DNA of 64,000 nucleotides from Bacillus sp. MYb209 (GCF_002975175.1 NZ_PCNZ01000002.1:106230-170229), one strand, 5' to 3'. Shown: positions 1 through 9,820, counted from the first letter of the stretch. Program-made: numbers and translations. Notes: generated by a model not told the origin, from the sequence alone.

Positions 1-180
1 AACATGATGCCGATAATGGATAACAATCAAATGCCAAACATGATGCCGATAATGGATAACAATCAAATGCCGAACATGATGCCGATAATGGATAACAATC
101 AAATGCCGAACATGATGCCAATAATGGATAACAATCAAATGCCGAACATGATGCCAATAATGGATAACAACCAACCACCG
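1..180 (+). repeat. Five tandem 36-bp in-frame coding repeats
   Basis: Units lie at 1-36, 37-72, 73-108, 109-144 and 145-180. They differ by only a few bases (for example ccg/cca), and the last unit is the most diverged (NNQPP). The unit length is a multiple of three, so gain or loss of copies keeps the frame. More copies may lie upstream of the window. Confidence 0.95.
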
Positions 181-540
181 AATATGATGCCATATCAAAT
201 GCCGTATCAACAGCCAATGATGCCGCCATATCCGCATTATCAGCAACAAAATCCATACAATCAAATGCCGCCACAATATACTTCTATGCCAAATCCAAAT
301 ATGATGCCAATGGATAATAATATGCCACCACTCGTGCAAGGGGAAGAAGATTGTGGATGCGGAGGAGAGAGTAGGTTATATAGTCCGCAACCGGGTGGAC
401 CACAATACGCCAATCCTTTATATTATCAACCGACTCAGCCAGCATATGCACCGCAGCCAGGAACGATGTATTATCAGCCAGATCCACCAAATGTATTTGG
501 AGAACCAGTTTCAGAAGAAGAGGATGAAGAGGAAGTTTAA
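1..540 (+). CDS. safA: Spore coat assembly protein SafA, C-terminal part (5' end outside window)
   Basis: The frame is open from base 1, so this is the last 179 residues of a longer protein. It begins with five 12-residue repeats (NMMPIMDNNQMP type), followed by a Met/Pro/Gln/Tyr-rich stretch, a CGCGG motif and an acidic tail ending EEEDEEEV. This low-complexity tail is what is expected of the coat/cortex-interface protein SafA, whose N-terminal LysM domain would lie upstream. The assignment also rests on order: in Bacillus safA is followed by the spore lipoprotein gene coxA, as here. The repeats alone cannot exclude another coat protein. Confidence 0.7.
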   Translation, partial: NMMPIMDNNQMPNMMPIMDNNQMPNMMPIMDNNQMPNMMPIMDNNQMPNMMPIMDNNQPPNMMPYQMPYQQPMMPPYPHYQQQNPYNQMPPQYTSMPNPNMMPMDNNMPPLVQGEEDCGCGGESRLYSPQPGGPQYANPLYYQPTQPAYAPQPGTMYYQPDPPNVFGEPVSEEEDEEEV

Positions 541-569
541 AAAAGGTGGGGTTATTCCCGCCTTTTTTG
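539..569 (+). terminator. Rho-independent terminator after safA
   Basis: AAAAAAGGTGGG pairs with CCCGCCTTTTTT across a short loop, starting at the stop codon and ending in a T-run. Confidence 0.85.
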
Positions 570-719
570 TATTCGTGATAGTCAGGAATATGGTGAATTT
601 ACATTAAGTGCTAGAAAATTCCTAGTGAAATATTAACAGTGTAAAAAACCTCTCTGTTACTCATCATAAGGGGGAGCTTTTCGAAAGAGAAGTTCATTCT
701 AACAAGGGGGGTTTTTGTA

Positions 720-1364
720 TTGAATACGAAAGTAAAAGTTATTGCTGCTTCTTTGTTAGTTACCAGTGCATTAGCTGCATGTGGTACACCAAAAGATAAT
801 AATGCGATGGATGGACGTAACTATAATTACGAGCGTACATCTTATAATGATACACACCGATATAATGATAATGTAACGCGTAACGATCGTTCTACAGATT
901 ATGTAACATATAGAAACGGTCGTAATGACGCAGGATCCAACTATTATCGTGATGTAAATTATAATGGGCAAATTGCTAATCCGCACCCAACTCGTAATAT
1001 TACAATGAACAATTCATACATTAACAATGATGGTAAAACTGCGGAGAAAATTACGAATCGTGTAAAACGTATGAATAACGTAGATCGAGTTTCTACAGTT
1101 GTATATGGAAACGATGTAGCGATTGCGGTAAAGCCACGTAATTCAGCGACAGATGAAACAGCAATGGCAAACGAAATTCGTCAAGCTGTTGCGAATGAAG
1201 TTGGAAATAGAAATGTTTATGTTTCTGTAAGAAATGACATGTTTACTCGTGTGGATGCAATGAGTACACGTCTACGTAACGGCACAGTTACAAACGATTT
1301 TAATCGTGACATAACAAATATGTTCCGAGATATTCGTTATGGATTAACTGGTACAGTGCGATAG
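720..1364 (+). CDS. YhcN/YlaJ-family sporulation lipoprotein (CoxA-like)
   Basis: A 214-residue protein with a lipoprotein signal peptide (lipobox LAAC, Cys near residue 21), an Asn/Tyr/Arg/Asp-rich middle, and a C-terminal half (about residues 100-190) resembling the YhcN/YlaJ family of spore lipoproteins (AEKITNRVKRMNNVDRVSTV, then VAIAVKPR). The start is TTG at 720 behind AAGGGGGG. Its place after safA matches coxA (yrbB) of B. subtilis, a spore cortex-associated protein. It is probably made during sporulation; no promoter was assigned. Confidence 0.85.
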   Translation: MNTKVKVIAASLLVTSALAACGTPKDNNAMDGRNYNYERTSYNDTHRYNDNVTRNDRSTDYVTYRNGRNDAGSNYYRDVNYNGQIANPHPTRNITMNNSYINNDGKTAEKITNRVKRMNNVDRVSTVVYGNDVAIAVKPRNSATDETAMANEIRQAVANEVGNRNVYVSVRNDMFTRVDAMSTRLRNGTVTNDFNRDITNMFRDIRYGLTGTVR

Positions 1365-1370
1365 CAAAAC

Positions 1371-1401
1371 AAAAGAGGAGGGGCTTAGCCCTTCCTCTTT
1401 A
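1371..1401. terminator. Bidirectional terminator between convergent genes
   Basis: AAGAGGAGGGGC and GCCCTTCCTCTTT form a stem with a TTA loop. It lies between the plus-strand lipoprotein gene and the minus-strand membrane protein gene and serves both. Confidence 0.8.
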
Positions 1402-1833
1402 TTCTTCTTCATCTTGTAAACGACGTTTTTTGATGAAATAACTAATGGAATAAGAAACTAAAAAGCATATGAAGAAAACACTACCTGTTAGAAGTGCTTC
1501 AAACAGAGGTCTTTCTGGACTGAAAATGATATAAATAATAATCATAATAGTTCCTACAATAAGAGAGCGTAAGACAAGCTTGTAATAAGGAGTTAATTTT
1601 ATTTCCTTTTTGCCTTCTTCCACATCAATTGAAACGCTTAACTGTAAATAAGCAAGTAAAATACTCGTAAGCATAAATAATAGCCACAATGGAGATTTCG
1701 TAATTTGATCAATTCCTTCAGTGAATCCGATATAGCCTAAAATTCCAATTACGCCAATGTATTGAAAAATAAAGACAATACGTATATTTTTTAATGTTTG
1801 AAGAATGAGACGTTCATCCTTTATTTTTTTCAC
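1399..1833 (-). CDS. Hypothetical four-helix membrane protein
   Basis: A 144-residue protein I do not recognise by family. It has a short charged N-terminus (KKIKDER), four predicted hydrophobic segments and a charged tail (KKRRLQDEEE), as in small polytopic membrane proteins. An ATG lies at 1842, but the RBS AGGAG abuts it directly. GTG at 1833 has a normal spacing of about nine bases and is preferred. It is convergent with the coxA-like gene, and no functional clue comes from the neighbours. Confidence 0.7.
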   Translation of the reverse strand: MKKIKDERLILQTLKNIRIVFIFQYIGVIGILGYIGFTEGIDQITKSPLWLLFMLTSILLAYLQLSVSIDVEEGKKEIKLTPYYKLVLRSLIVGTIMIIIYIIFSPERPLFEALLTGSVFFICFLVSYSISYFIKKRRLQDEEE

Positions 1834-1956
1834 AATATCCATCTCCTGTTTATATTTATAGCATTAATTGTAATGTATATATTACACTAATCAATTTATA
1901 ATTTACATAAATTTCGATTGGATGAAAAGAGGAAGAAAAATATGTTTAGAAACATG

Positions 1957-1985
1957 TTGCGCTTCTATCTTATTAATGTTATATT
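1957..1985 (+). promoter_or_regulatory. SigA-type promoter for candidate sRNA
   Basis: TTGCGC at 1957-1962, a 17-base spacer, and TATATT at 1980-1985. The predicted start is near 1992. No protein gene follows within 250 bases, but a terminator does at 2080. Confidence 0.5.
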
Positions 1986-1991
1986 AGCAAA

Positions 1992-2112
1992 GCGATGAGC
2001 TAATTTACGTAAGTCGAGAGATATGCTTAAGTGCTAAACACGCGAATGTGGTCGCCTGGTTTCTCGCCGTAAACGCATCAAGACGCCTGCTTTGCAGGCG
2101 TCTTTCATTTTA
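1992..2112 (+). ncRNA. Candidate small RNA (about 120 nt)
   Basis: The stretch lies between a good promoter (1957-1985) and a strong terminator (stem 2080-2090 with 2094-2104, AAGACGCCTGC/GCAGGCGTCTT). It contains no ORF with an RBS. It is richer in GC than the surrounding intergenic DNA (for example GTGGTCGCCTGGTTTCTCGC around 2049-2068), which is typical of structured RNA in an AT-rich genome. I do not recognise the family. The rest of the 1843-2268 gap holds only the hairpin at 2131 and the bofC leader. Confidence 0.45.
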
Positions 2113-2130
2113 TATAAAAGTAAATGATAC

Positions 2131-2166
2131 ATGCAGATGAGGATTAACCCTTATCTGCATTTTTTA
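2131..2166 (+). terminator. Second, isolated terminator-like hairpin
   Basis: ATGCAGATGAGG pairs with CCTTATCTGCAT (one G-U pair) and is followed by TTTTTATTTT. It stands 27 bases after the sRNA terminator and about 100 bases before bofC. It may be a backup terminator or belong to the bofC leader. Confidence 0.6.
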
Positions 2167-2268
2167 TTTTCCTTAGAAATTTAATGCTATTGTTTATATG
2201 GATAAAACCCCCATTTCCGGAAAAGCTACAAATGAAAGTATGATTTTGCCTAGAAGAGGTGAACGGAA

Positions 2269-2784
2269 ATGAAATGGATACTAATTGCATTGCAAGCTTT
2301 CGTTATGACGTTTTGCTTAGCTTATGGATCCGATGTGAGGGCAGAAGTAACGGAAAAAGAACCTCAAGTTACAATTTTATTAGAGCGTATGTATGTTGAT
2401 GGCGAAGTAAGTGAAGAAATATTTACAGAAAAAGTAGCGGATTTAGAAAAGTTTTTACAGCAATATAAAGAGTGGCAACTTGTTGATCGTGATGATGTGC
2501 AAATCGTATTACAAAAGAAAGTTGATGATATTTCTCCTTTACTGAAAACGAGCGGTTATTTTGGTGTTTCAGAGGAAGGGATATTGCAAATTTTCAAAGG
2601 GGTACCGAAAAGTGATAACGCGATCCATTCCTTCTTTCAAATTGATATGAAAAAGCTTGAAAGTTATGAGCGTGCGAAATTGAAACGTGGTATTCGCATA
2701 AAATCAAAAGAAGGTTTTGTAAAGACAATCGAAAAAATGAAGCAGTACGCAGTGCAAAATAAGAAAAAAAGCAGCTCAGGGTGA
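2269..2784 (+). CDS. bofC: Intercompartmental sigma-K checkpoint protein BofC
   Basis: A 171-residue protein with an N-terminal signal sequence (about residues 1-25) and the BofC body with conserved stretches such as VTILLERMYVDGEVSEE and SGYFGVSEEGILQIFKG. In B. subtilis BofC is made in the forespore, secreted into the intermembrane space, and restrains the SpoIVB signal that triggers pro-sigma-K processing. It lies just upstream of ruvA, as in other Bacillus. The RBS AGAGGTGAACGG precedes ATG 2269. The last codons run into the terminator stem. Confidence 0.9.
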   Translation: MKWILIALQAFVMTFCLAYGSDVRAEVTEKEPQVTILLERMYVDGEVSEEIFTEKVADLEKFLQQYKEWQLVDRDDVQIVLQKKVDDISPLLKTSGYFGVSEEGILQIFKGVPKSDNAIHSFFQIDMKKLESYERAKLKRGIRIKSKEGFVKTIEKMKQYAVQNKKKSSSG

Positions 2785-2796
2785 GCTGCTTTTTTT
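2764..2796. terminator. Bidirectional terminator bofC / siderophore-binding gene
   Basis: AAAAAAAGCAGCTCA, GGG loop, TGAGCTGCTTTTTTT. It serves bofC on plus and the lipoprotein gene ending at 2798 on minus. Confidence 0.9.
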
Positions 2797-2797
2797 C

Positions 2798-3742
2798 TTA
2801 TTTATTCTTAGCTAAAATTTGTTTTGCGATTTCATCAATTAGCATGTCTTTTCCGATTGGATTGAATGCTTTCGTATTGAAGACTTCGTTTGATACTTCA
2901 TATACGTGATTGTTTTTTACTGCTTTATTATCTTTCCAAACAGCGCTGTTCTTATAGTCTTCGTACGCTTTATCAGCTTCGCCGCCGAAGTTTACAATGA
3001 ACATTTGATCAGGCTGGAATGCAACAAGCCCTTCTAGTGATACTTGTGCCATCGTTTGTTTTAAATCTGTACCTTTTGTTGCTGGAAGTTTTAAGTCGTT
3101 AAAGATGATGTCACCGTATCCGAAGCTACCGTATACACGGAAGTTTTGTGGTGTAACTGCAACGAACATAAAGTTCTCATCTTTTGTTTTCTCTATAATT
3201 TTTTTAGATAAAGAATCTGCTTTTTTATCGTAGTCTGCAATCCATTTGTCTGCTTTCTTTTCTTCGTCAAATAGTTTACCTACTTCTTTAAACTTACCGC
3301 GCCAGTCTTCTAGATTTGTTTCTAGAACAACTGTCGGTGCAACTTTTTCTAGTTGATCATAAATTTTCAATTGACGATTGTTTAAAATAATTAAGTCTGG
3401 TTTTAAAGCAGTAACAGCCTCTAGGTCAACTTTAGGTGCCCAGTACCAGCCGACTGCTTTTACTCCGTCTAGCTTGTCTGTTAAGTGATTTTGGATTTTA
3501 TCTTTATATGTGTTTGCTGTGCCAACAGGTTTATGTCCAAGGATTAATAATTCCTCTGTTGATCCAGATAAGTCAACAATTCTCTTTGGATTAACTGGAA
3601 TTGTTGCTTCCCCTTTAGCGTGTTTTACAACTTTCGTTTTCGGTTGTTCTTTTGTTTTTGATTCTTCTTTTTGAGAAGAACAGCCAACAATAGAAAGAAC
3701 AACTAGCATGATAGTAAATAAAATAGATAATTTGCGTTTCAT
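2798..3742 (-). CDS. Iron-siderophore ABC transporter substrate-binding lipoprotein
   Basis: A 314-residue periplasmic-binding-protein-like lipoprotein (class III, BtuF/FhuD fold). It has a signal peptide with lipobox SIVGCSS, then conserved class III stretches: VNPKRIVDLSGSTEELLILG, a lobe around DLEAVTALKPDLIILN, and VAFQPDQMFIVNFGG near the C-terminus. No permease or ATPase is adjacent, so it must share those of another locus, as several B. cereus-group siderophore receptors do. The Fur-box-like sequence upstream indicates induction by iron starvation. The ligand (petrobactin, bacillibactin, ferric citrate or other) cannot be decided from the sequence; it resembles the petrobactin/ferric-citrate receptors. 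Confidence 0.85.
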   Translation of the reverse strand: MKRKLSILFTIMLVVLSIVGCSSQKEESKTKEQPKTKVVKHAKGEATIPVNPKRIVDLSGSTEELLILGHKPVGTANTYKDKIQNHLTDKLDGVKAVGWYWAPKVDLEAVTALKPDLIILNNRQLKIYDQLEKVAPTVVLETNLEDWRGKFKEVGKLFDEEKKADKWIADYDKKADSLSKKIIEKTKDENFMFVAVTPQNFRVYGSFGYGDIIFNDLKLPATKGTDLKQTMAQVSLEGLVAFQPDQMFIVNFGGEADKAYEDYKNSAVWKDNKAVKNNHVYEVSNEVFNTKAFNPIGKDMLIDEIAKQILAKNK

Positions 3743-3767
3743 CCCGATGTAACCCCTTTAATTAGTA

Positions 3768-3784
3768 TTGATAATCATTATCGA
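3768..3784 (-). promoter_or_regulatory. Fur box upstream of siderophore-binding gene
   Basis: TTGATAATCATTATCGA at 3768-3784 contains the palindrome GATAATCATTATC, a close match to the Fur consensus core. It lies about 25-40 bases before the minus-strand start at 3742. Confidence 0.85.
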
Positions 3785-3931
3785 CTTCTGTATAGTAATG
3801 TTCTTTCTGTCTTTATGTCAATAGAAAAAAACGGAAATTCCAAATAGGGAACGTTTGTTGGGGTAGTCTCGCTTTTCTCTTGTTAAATATGTTAAAATGG
3901 AATACATGATTTGAGAGGGAGAGATCGTATT

Positions 3932-4549
3932 TTGTTTGAATATGTTACAGGTTACGTGGAGTATGTAGGACCGGAATATGTCGTAATTGATCATAATGGA
4001 ATTGGTTATCAAATTTTCACACCAAATCCGTATGTATTTCAAAGAAGTAAGCAAGAAATTCGTGTCTATACATATCATTATGTGAGAGAAGATATTATGG
4101 CACTTTACGGATTTAAAACACGTGAAGAGCGTTCATTATTTACAAAATTGTTAGGTGTATCGGGCATTGGACCGAAAGGCGCTCTTGCAATTTTAGCTTC
4201 TGGTCAAACAGGACAGGTTGTTCAAGCGATTGAACATGAAGATGAGAAGTTTTTAGTGAAATTCCCAGGTGTCGGAAAGAAAACGGCACGCCAAATGATT
4301 TTAGACTTAAAAGGAAAACTGGCAGATGTCGTACCAGATGCATTTGTTGATCTATTCTCAGATGTCGAAAGTTTTGATCAGAAGAAAGGTTCATCAACTG
4401 AGCTTGATGAGGCGCTTGAAGCACTAAGAGCACTTGGTTACGCGGAGAGAGAAGTTTCTCGCGTTGTACCAGAATTATTAAAAGAATCACTTACAACGGA
4501 TCAGTATATTAAAAAGGCACTTAGTCTGTTACTAAATGGTAAGAGGTGA
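3932..4549 (+). CDS. ruvA: Holliday junction branch migration protein RuvA
   Basis: A 205-residue RuvA: N-terminal OB-fold domain ([19 protein letters not shown]), helix-hairpin-helix domain with [14 protein letters not shown] and [20 protein letters not shown], and a C-terminal RuvB-binding domain ([19 protein letters not shown]). RuvA tetramers hold the four-way junction while RuvB drives migration. The start is TTG 3932, giving the normal N-terminus MFEYVTGY, behind GAGAGGGAGAG. An upstream TTG at 3911 would place the RBS inside the protein. The stop overlaps the ruvB RBS. Confidence 0.95.
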   Translation: MFEYVTGYVEYVGPEYVVIDHNGIGYQIFTPNPYVFQRSKQEIRVYTYHYVREDIMALYGFKTREERSLFTKLLGVSGIGPKGALAILASGQTGQVVQAIEHEDEKFLVKFPGVGKKTARQMILDLKGKLADVVPDAFVDLFSDVESFDQKKGSSTELDEALEALRALGYAEREVSRVVPELLKESLTTDQYIKKALSLLLNGKR

Positions 4550-4554
4550 GTATA

Positions 4555-5556
4555 ATGGACGAACGTCTCCTTTCAGGGGAATCTGGATACGAAGATGCGG
4601 ATTTAGAGTATTCATTACGGCCACAGACGCTCCGTCAGTATATTGGCCAAGATAAAGCGAAACATAATTTAGAAGTGTTTATTGAAGCGGCGAAAATGCG
4701 TGAAGAAACGTTAGATCACGTACTTTTATATGGACCACCTGGACTTGGTAAAACGACGCTTGCGAATATTATTGCCAATGAAATGGGTGTTAACATTCGA
4801 ACAACGTCAGGTCCCGCAATTGAAAGACCAGGAGATTTAGCGGCTGTATTAACAGCACTTCAGCCTGGGGATGTATTATTTATTGATGAAATTCATCGTT
4901 TGCATAGATCTATTGAAGAAGTGTTATACCCAGCGATGGAAGACTTTTGCCTTGATATCGTTATTGGGAAAGGACCGTCAGCTCGCTCTGTACGTCTAGA
5001 CTTACCTCCATTTACGCTAGTTGGGGCAACGACGCGTGCAGGTGCATTATCAGCACCACTTCGTGACCGTTTTGGTGTACTTTCACGATTAGAGTACTAT
5101 ACAGTAGATCAGCTTTCTGCGATTGTAGAACGTACAGCGGAAGTGTTTGAAGTTGAAATAGATTCGTTAGCTGCATTAGAAATTGCAAGACGTGCCCGTG
5201 GTACACCTCGTATTGCGAATCGTCTATTACGACGTGTACGTGACTTCGCGCAAGTTCGCAGTGACGGAACGATTGCGATGGAAATTACACAAATGGCGTT
5301 AGAACTATTACAAGTAGATAAATTAGGACTTGATCATATCGATCATAAATTACTGCTTGGTATTATTGAAAAGTTCCGCGGTGGTCCAGTTGGATTAGAA
5401 ACCGTTTCAGCAACGATTGGAGAAGAATCGCATACGATTGAAGATGTGTATGAGCCGTATTTATTACAAATGGGCTTTTTACAAAGAACGCCAAGAGGCC
5501 GGATCGTAACACCGCTCGCATATGAGCATTTCGGAATGGAGATGCCAAAAGTATGA
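4555..5556 (+). CDS. ruvB: Holliday junction DNA helicase RuvB
   Basis: A 333-residue AAA+ motor. Walker A GPPGLGKT is at about residues 60-67, Walker B with sensor region [20 protein letters not shown] at about 108-127, the arginine-finger and sensor-2 region [16 protein letters not shown], and a C-terminal winged helix ([20 protein letters not shown]). The start is ATG 4555, preceded by AAGAGGTGAG inside the end of ruvA, so the two are translationally coupled. The in-frame GTG at 4546 is part of that RBS and is rejected as start. Confidence 0.97.
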   Translation: MDERLLSGESGYEDADLEYSLRPQTLRQYIGQDKAKHNLEVFIEAAKMREETLDHVLLYGPPGLGKTTLANIIANEMGVNIRTTSGPAIERPGDLAAVLTALQPGDVLFIDEIHRLHRSIEEVLYPAMEDFCLDIVIGKGPSARSVRLDLPPFTLVGATTRAGALSAPLRDRFGVLSRLEYYTVDQLSAIVERTAEVFEVEIDSLAALEIARRARGTPRIANRLLRRVRDFAQVRSDGTIAMEITQMALELLQVDKLGLDHIDHKLLLGIIEKFRGGPVGLETVSATIGEESHTIEDVYEPYLLQMGFLQRTPRGRIVTPLAYEHFGMEMPKV

Positions 5557-5753
5557 CGGAGATGCCAAAGCTGCTTATTACAGCGGGTATTTTACTCATT
5601 GTTGTTGGATTAGCTTGGAAGTTCATTGGAAGGCTTCCAGGCGATATTTTTGTGAAAAAAGGAAACGTTACCTTTTATTTTCCTATCATTACCTGTATTG
5701 TGTTAAGTATTGCATTATCTTTTATTATGTATATAATAAATCGATTCAAATAA
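5553..5753 (+). CDS. DUF2905 family membrane protein
   Basis: A 66-residue protein with two hydrophobic helices (about residues 8-27 and 42-62) and the conserved linker [21 protein letters not shown] of the DUF2905 family. Such genes commonly follow ruvB in Bacillus and Clostridia; the function is unknown. The ATG overlaps the ruvB stop (ATGA at 5553), so it is coupled to ruvB. Confidence 0.85.
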   Translation: MTEMPKLLITAGILLIVVGLAWKFIGRLPGDIFVKKGNVTFYFPIITCIVLSIALSFIMYIINRFK

Positions 5754-5772
5754 GAAATAGGTGGATACAGTT

Positions 5773-6825
5773 ATGGATATTAATCTGTTTGATTTTCATT
5801 TACCAGAAGAGCTCATTGCACAAATTCCGCTTGAAGAGCGTGAAACATCAAGATTGATGATGTTAGACCGTGAAACAGGAGATATTGAGCATAAACATTT
5901 TACGGACATTCTTTCTTACTTACATGAGGGGGATTGCTTAGTTTTAAATGAAACGAAAGTTATGCCTGCTCGCTTGCACGGTGTGAAAGAAGATACAGGT
6001 GCACACATTGAAGTACTTCTTTTGAAACAAGAAGAAGGCGATAAGTGGGAAACGCTTGTAAAGCCAGCGAAGCGTATAAAAGAGGGAACTGTCATCTCTT
6101 TTGGTGAAGGAAAGTTAAAAGCAACTTGCATTGGAACAGCAGATCAAGGTGGGCGTCAACTTGAGTTTTCATATGACGGCATCTTTTATGAAATTTTAGA
6201 CGAACTTGGAGAAATGCCACTTCCTCCATATATTAAAGAGACGCTAGAAGATCGCGATCGTTATCAAACGGTATATGCGAAGGAAATCGGTTCAGCAGCA
6301 GCACCAACGGCTGGACTTCACTTTACAGAAGAGTTACTCGAGAAATTGAAGCAAAAAGGCGTTCAATTAGCATTCATTACACTCCATGTAGGACTTGGAA
6401 CATTTAGACCAGTTTCTGCAGATACGATTGAAGAGCATCATATGCACGCAGAGTATTACCATATGTCTGAAGAGACTGCTGCCCTATTAAATCGTGTGAA
6501 AGAGAATGGCGGACGTATTATTACTGTAGGTACGACATCAACTCGTACGTTAGAAACGATTGCGACAGATCATAGTGGTAAGCTTTGCGCCGCTTCTGGC
6601 TGGACAGATATTTTTATGTACCCAGGATATGAGTTTAAAGCAATTGATGGTTTAATTACAAACTTCCATTTGCCGAAATCAACATTAATTATGCTTGTAA
6701 GTGCATTTTCAAATAGAGATAATGTACTTCATGCTTATAATGAAGCAGTAAAAGAAAAATATCGTTTCTTTAGCTTTGGTGATGCGATGTTCGTTGCATC
6801 TCACGCTAAAATGAGAAACAAATAA
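5773..6825 (+). CDS. queA: S-adenosylmethionine:tRNA ribosyltransferase-isomerase QueA
   Basis: A 350-residue QueA, which transfers and rearranges the ribosyl part of SAM onto preQ1 at wobble position 34 to give epoxyqueuosine. Family stretches visible are [49 protein letters not shown] and [18 protein letters not shown]. The start is ATG 5773 with AGGTGG about eight bases before it; GTG 5761 would include the RBS. Tgt, which inserts preQ1, follows 12 bases downstream. Confidence 0.95.
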   Translation: MDINLFDFHLPEELIAQIPLEERETSRLMMLDRETGDIEHKHFTDILSYLHEGDCLVLNETKVMPARLHGVKEDTGAHIEVLLLKQEEGDKWETLVKPAKRIKEGTVISFGEGKLKATCIGTADQGGRQLEFSYDGIFYEILDELGEMPLPPYIKETLEDRDRYQTVYAKEIGSAAAPTAGLHFTEELLEKLKQKGVQLAFITLHVGLGTFRPVSADTIEEHHMHAEYYHMSEETAALLNRVKENGGRIITVGTTSTRTLETIATDHSGKLCAASGWTDIFMYPGYEFKAIDGLITNFHLPKSTLIMLVSAFSNRDNVLHAYNEAVKEKYRFFSFGDAMFVASHAKMRNK

Positions 6826-6834
6826 AAGGAGTAA

Positions 6835-7977
<1,143 letters not shown>

Positions 7978-8004
7978 TACATAATTTAAAAGGAGGAACA
8001 CAAG

Positions 8005-8265
8005 ATGAATCCAGGTATGATGAATATCGTTATGATTGTTGCGATGTTTGCGATTTTCTATTTCTTATTAATTCGCCCGCAGCAAAAGCGTCAAAAAGCA
8101 GTTGCTCAAATGCAAAATGAAATCAAAAAAGGTGATGCTATCGTAACAATCGGTGGCTTACACGGTACAATCGAATCAGTAGATGAAACTTCAATCGTTG
8201 TTAAATCTGGTGGTTCACACTTAACTTTCGATCGCAATGCGATTCGTGAAGTTGTGAAAAACTAA
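8005..8265 (+). CDS. yajC: Preprotein translocase accessory subunit YajC
   Basis: An 86-residue YajC with one N-terminal transmembrane helix ending FYFLLIRPQQKRQK and a small cytosolic domain (GDAIVTIGGLHGTIESVDE). It associates with SecDF at the translocon; secDF lies about 5 kb downstream. The RBS AAAGGAGG precedes ATG 8005. Confidence 0.95.
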   Translation: MNPGMMNIVMIVAMFAIFYFLLIRPQQKRQKAVAQMQNEIKKGDAIVTIGGLHGTIESVDETSIVVKSGGSHLTFDRNAIREVVKN

Positions 8266-8270
8266 TGATG

Positions 8271-8304
8271 AAGGCCCTGCATGAAATGTGCAGGGCCTTT
8301 TTTT
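8271..8304 (+). terminator. Terminator after yajC
   Basis: AAGGCCCTGCA and TGCAGGGCCTTTTTTT form an 11-bp stem with a seven-base loop. It closes the ruvA-to-yajC transcript just before the TnpB element. Confidence 0.9.
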
Positions 8305-8569
8305 ACGCATTATCCGAAATAAGTCTCCTTCCTCAAGCGTGTGAAGGACGATAGTCCAACGGTAGGTGGGAGATGAATTTCGGTTTGGCGTAGCCAAAAA
8401 ATTGGTTTTCCTATTTATTTCGCCTCTGCTATAATCAGCCTTATAAGAGGTAAAGTTTGGTATAACAATGAAAGTAGATAATCATGCAGTGTTCATGTTG
8501 TGTTATCACCGCCATAGATAAAGTAGAACCGTTTATGGGAAATGAAGGCGAAAGGTGAGATGAACGGAT

Positions 8570-9682
8570 ATGACAAAGCATAATAAGGCGTACAAATTTC
8601 ATCTGTATCCAACAGAAGAACAAGCAAATTTGATACGTAAAACTTTCGGGTGTGTACGCTTTGTGTATAACAAAATGCTGACTGAACGGAAAGAAGTATA
8701 CGAAAAGTACAAAGAGAACAAGGAAGAACTGAAGAAACAAAAATTCCCTACTCCTGCAAAATACAAAGTGGAGTATGAATGGTTGAAAGAAGTCGATTCA
8801 TTAGCGTTGGCAAATGCTCAACTAAACTTGCAAACTGCCTATAAGAATTTTTTTAGTGGGCAAAGTGATTTTCCTACATTCAAAAGTAGAAAAAGTAGAA
8901 AATCTTATACAACGAATAGAGTCAACGGGAATATTATGTTATTTCATGGTTATATCAAATTACCGAAACTGAAATTAGTGCGACTAAAGCAACATAGGGA
9001 GATTCCGCAAAACCATATCATTAAATCATGCACGATTTCGATGACACCAACCGGTAAGTATTATGTGTCTGTTTTGACTGAATATGAAAAGGAAATCATT
9101 CAAAAAGAAGTAGAAAGTGTAGTTGGATTAGACTTTGCAATGGCTGAATTGTACGTGAGTAGCGAAGATGAGAAAGCCGGTTATCCTCGCTTTTATCGTC
9201 AGATGTTAGACCGATTAGCAAAGGCGCAACGAGTATTAGCAAAACGTGTGAAAGATTCAGCGCGTTGGAATAAACAACGCATCCGTGTAGCTAAATTGCA
9301 TGAAAAGGTCGCCAATCAACGTAAAAATTTCCTTCATCACAAGTCTAAAGAATTGGCTACTCATTTTGACGTTGTAGCCATAGAAGACTTACATATGAAA
9401 GGAATGTCACGAGCACTTCGCTTTGGTAAAAGTGTTGCGGACAACGGTTGGAGGATGTTCACGACATTTTTAGCATATAAGCTACAAGATCAAGGAAAAC
9501 AGCTTGTAAAAATAGATAAATGGTTTCCTTCTACAAAGATGTGTAGTTGTTGTGGAAACAAAAAAGAAATGTCACTATCTGAAAGAACATATGAGTGCTC
9601 GTGTGGACTAACAATAAGTCGTGATTATAATGCAGCTATCAATATCAAAAAAGAAGCCATACGCTTATTAGCGTTGGCATAA
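8570..9682 (+). CDS. tnpB: TnpB RNA-guided endonuclease (IS200/IS605 OrfB)
   Basis: A 370-residue TnpB, the presumed ancestor family of Cas12. It has an N-terminal HTH/WED-like part (YKFHLYPTEEQANLIRKTFG). All three RuvC catalytic motifs are intact: Asp188 in VGLDFA, Glu272 in AIEDLHMKGM, Asp352 in SRDYNAAINI. A zinc ribbon CSCCGN...CSCG lies between the last two. Full length with no stops or shifts suggests an active nuclease. TnpB uses an omega RNA overlapping its 3' end to cut donor sites and favour retention of the element. No transposase tnpA is next to it, so movement would need TnpA in trans. Confidence 0.93.
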   Translation: MTKHNKAYKFHLYPTEEQANLIRKTFGCVRFVYNKMLTERKEVYEKYKENKEELKKQKFPTPAKYKVEYEWLKEVDSLALANAQLNLQTAYKNFFSGQSDFPTFKSRKSRKSYTTNRVNGNIMLFHGYIKLPKLKLVRLKQHREIPQNHIIKSCTISMTPTGKYYVSVLTEYEKEIIQKEVESVVGLDFAMAELYVSSEDEKAGYPRFYRQMLDRLAKAQRVLAKRVKDSARWNKQRIRVAKLHEKVANQRKNFLHHKSKELATHFDVVAIEDLHMKGMSRALRFGKSVADNGWRMFTTFLAYKLQDQGKQLVKIDKWFPSTKMCSCCGNKKEMSLSERTYECSCGLTISRDYNAAINIKKEAIRLLALA

Positions 9683-9820
9683 ATAGCAACAAACCTTTGG
9701 AACAAGGGAGTTAGCTCGGCTGTCTTAAGACAAATTCGTTAGCTATCAAAAGTAACGATGAACCGAGAAGCCCCCACTTCAAGTAAGCTCGTAAGAGATA
9801 CTAAGTGGCGGGTAGTTCAC
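9640..9820 (+). ncRNA. Predicted omega (right-end) RNA of TnpB
   Basis: In characterised TnpB systems the guide RNA spans the 3' end of tnpB and the right end of the element, and the guide is the flanking DNA. Here 9683-9820 is non-coding and foldable, ending in the hairpin CCCCCACTT/AAGTGGCGGG and GGTAGTTCAC. The 5' limit is a guess. The guide would start at about 9821 with TTATTTTGTTTTGACA, the 3' end of the neighbouring TIGR04086 gene. Confidence 0.55.

Larger units (their letters stand above)
8310..9820 (+). mobile_element. Solo TnpB (IS1341-type) element of the IS200/IS605 superfamily
   Basis: The element interrupts the yajC to TIGR04086 interval. The 8310-8569 stretch holds no gene. 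It has a hairpin-rich left end around 8321-8375 (CTCCTTCCTCAAG followed by GAAGG, GTAGGTGGGAG) and possible -10 boxes for tnpB near 8430. The right end at about 9760-9820 forms a hairpin (CCCCCACTT with AAGTGGCGGG) and finishes GGTAGTTCAC. There is no tnpA, and no target duplication is expected. The left boundary is approximate; the right one is probably within a few bases of 9820. Confidence 0.75.

Noticed and set aside
353-607. Open frame overlapping the end of safA and its terminator
   Set aside because: It runs through the safA coding region in another frame and across the terminator, with no RBS.
8570-9682. Catalytically dead TnpB-like repressor (TldR)
   Set aside because: All three RuvC acidic residues are present and the element ends remain.
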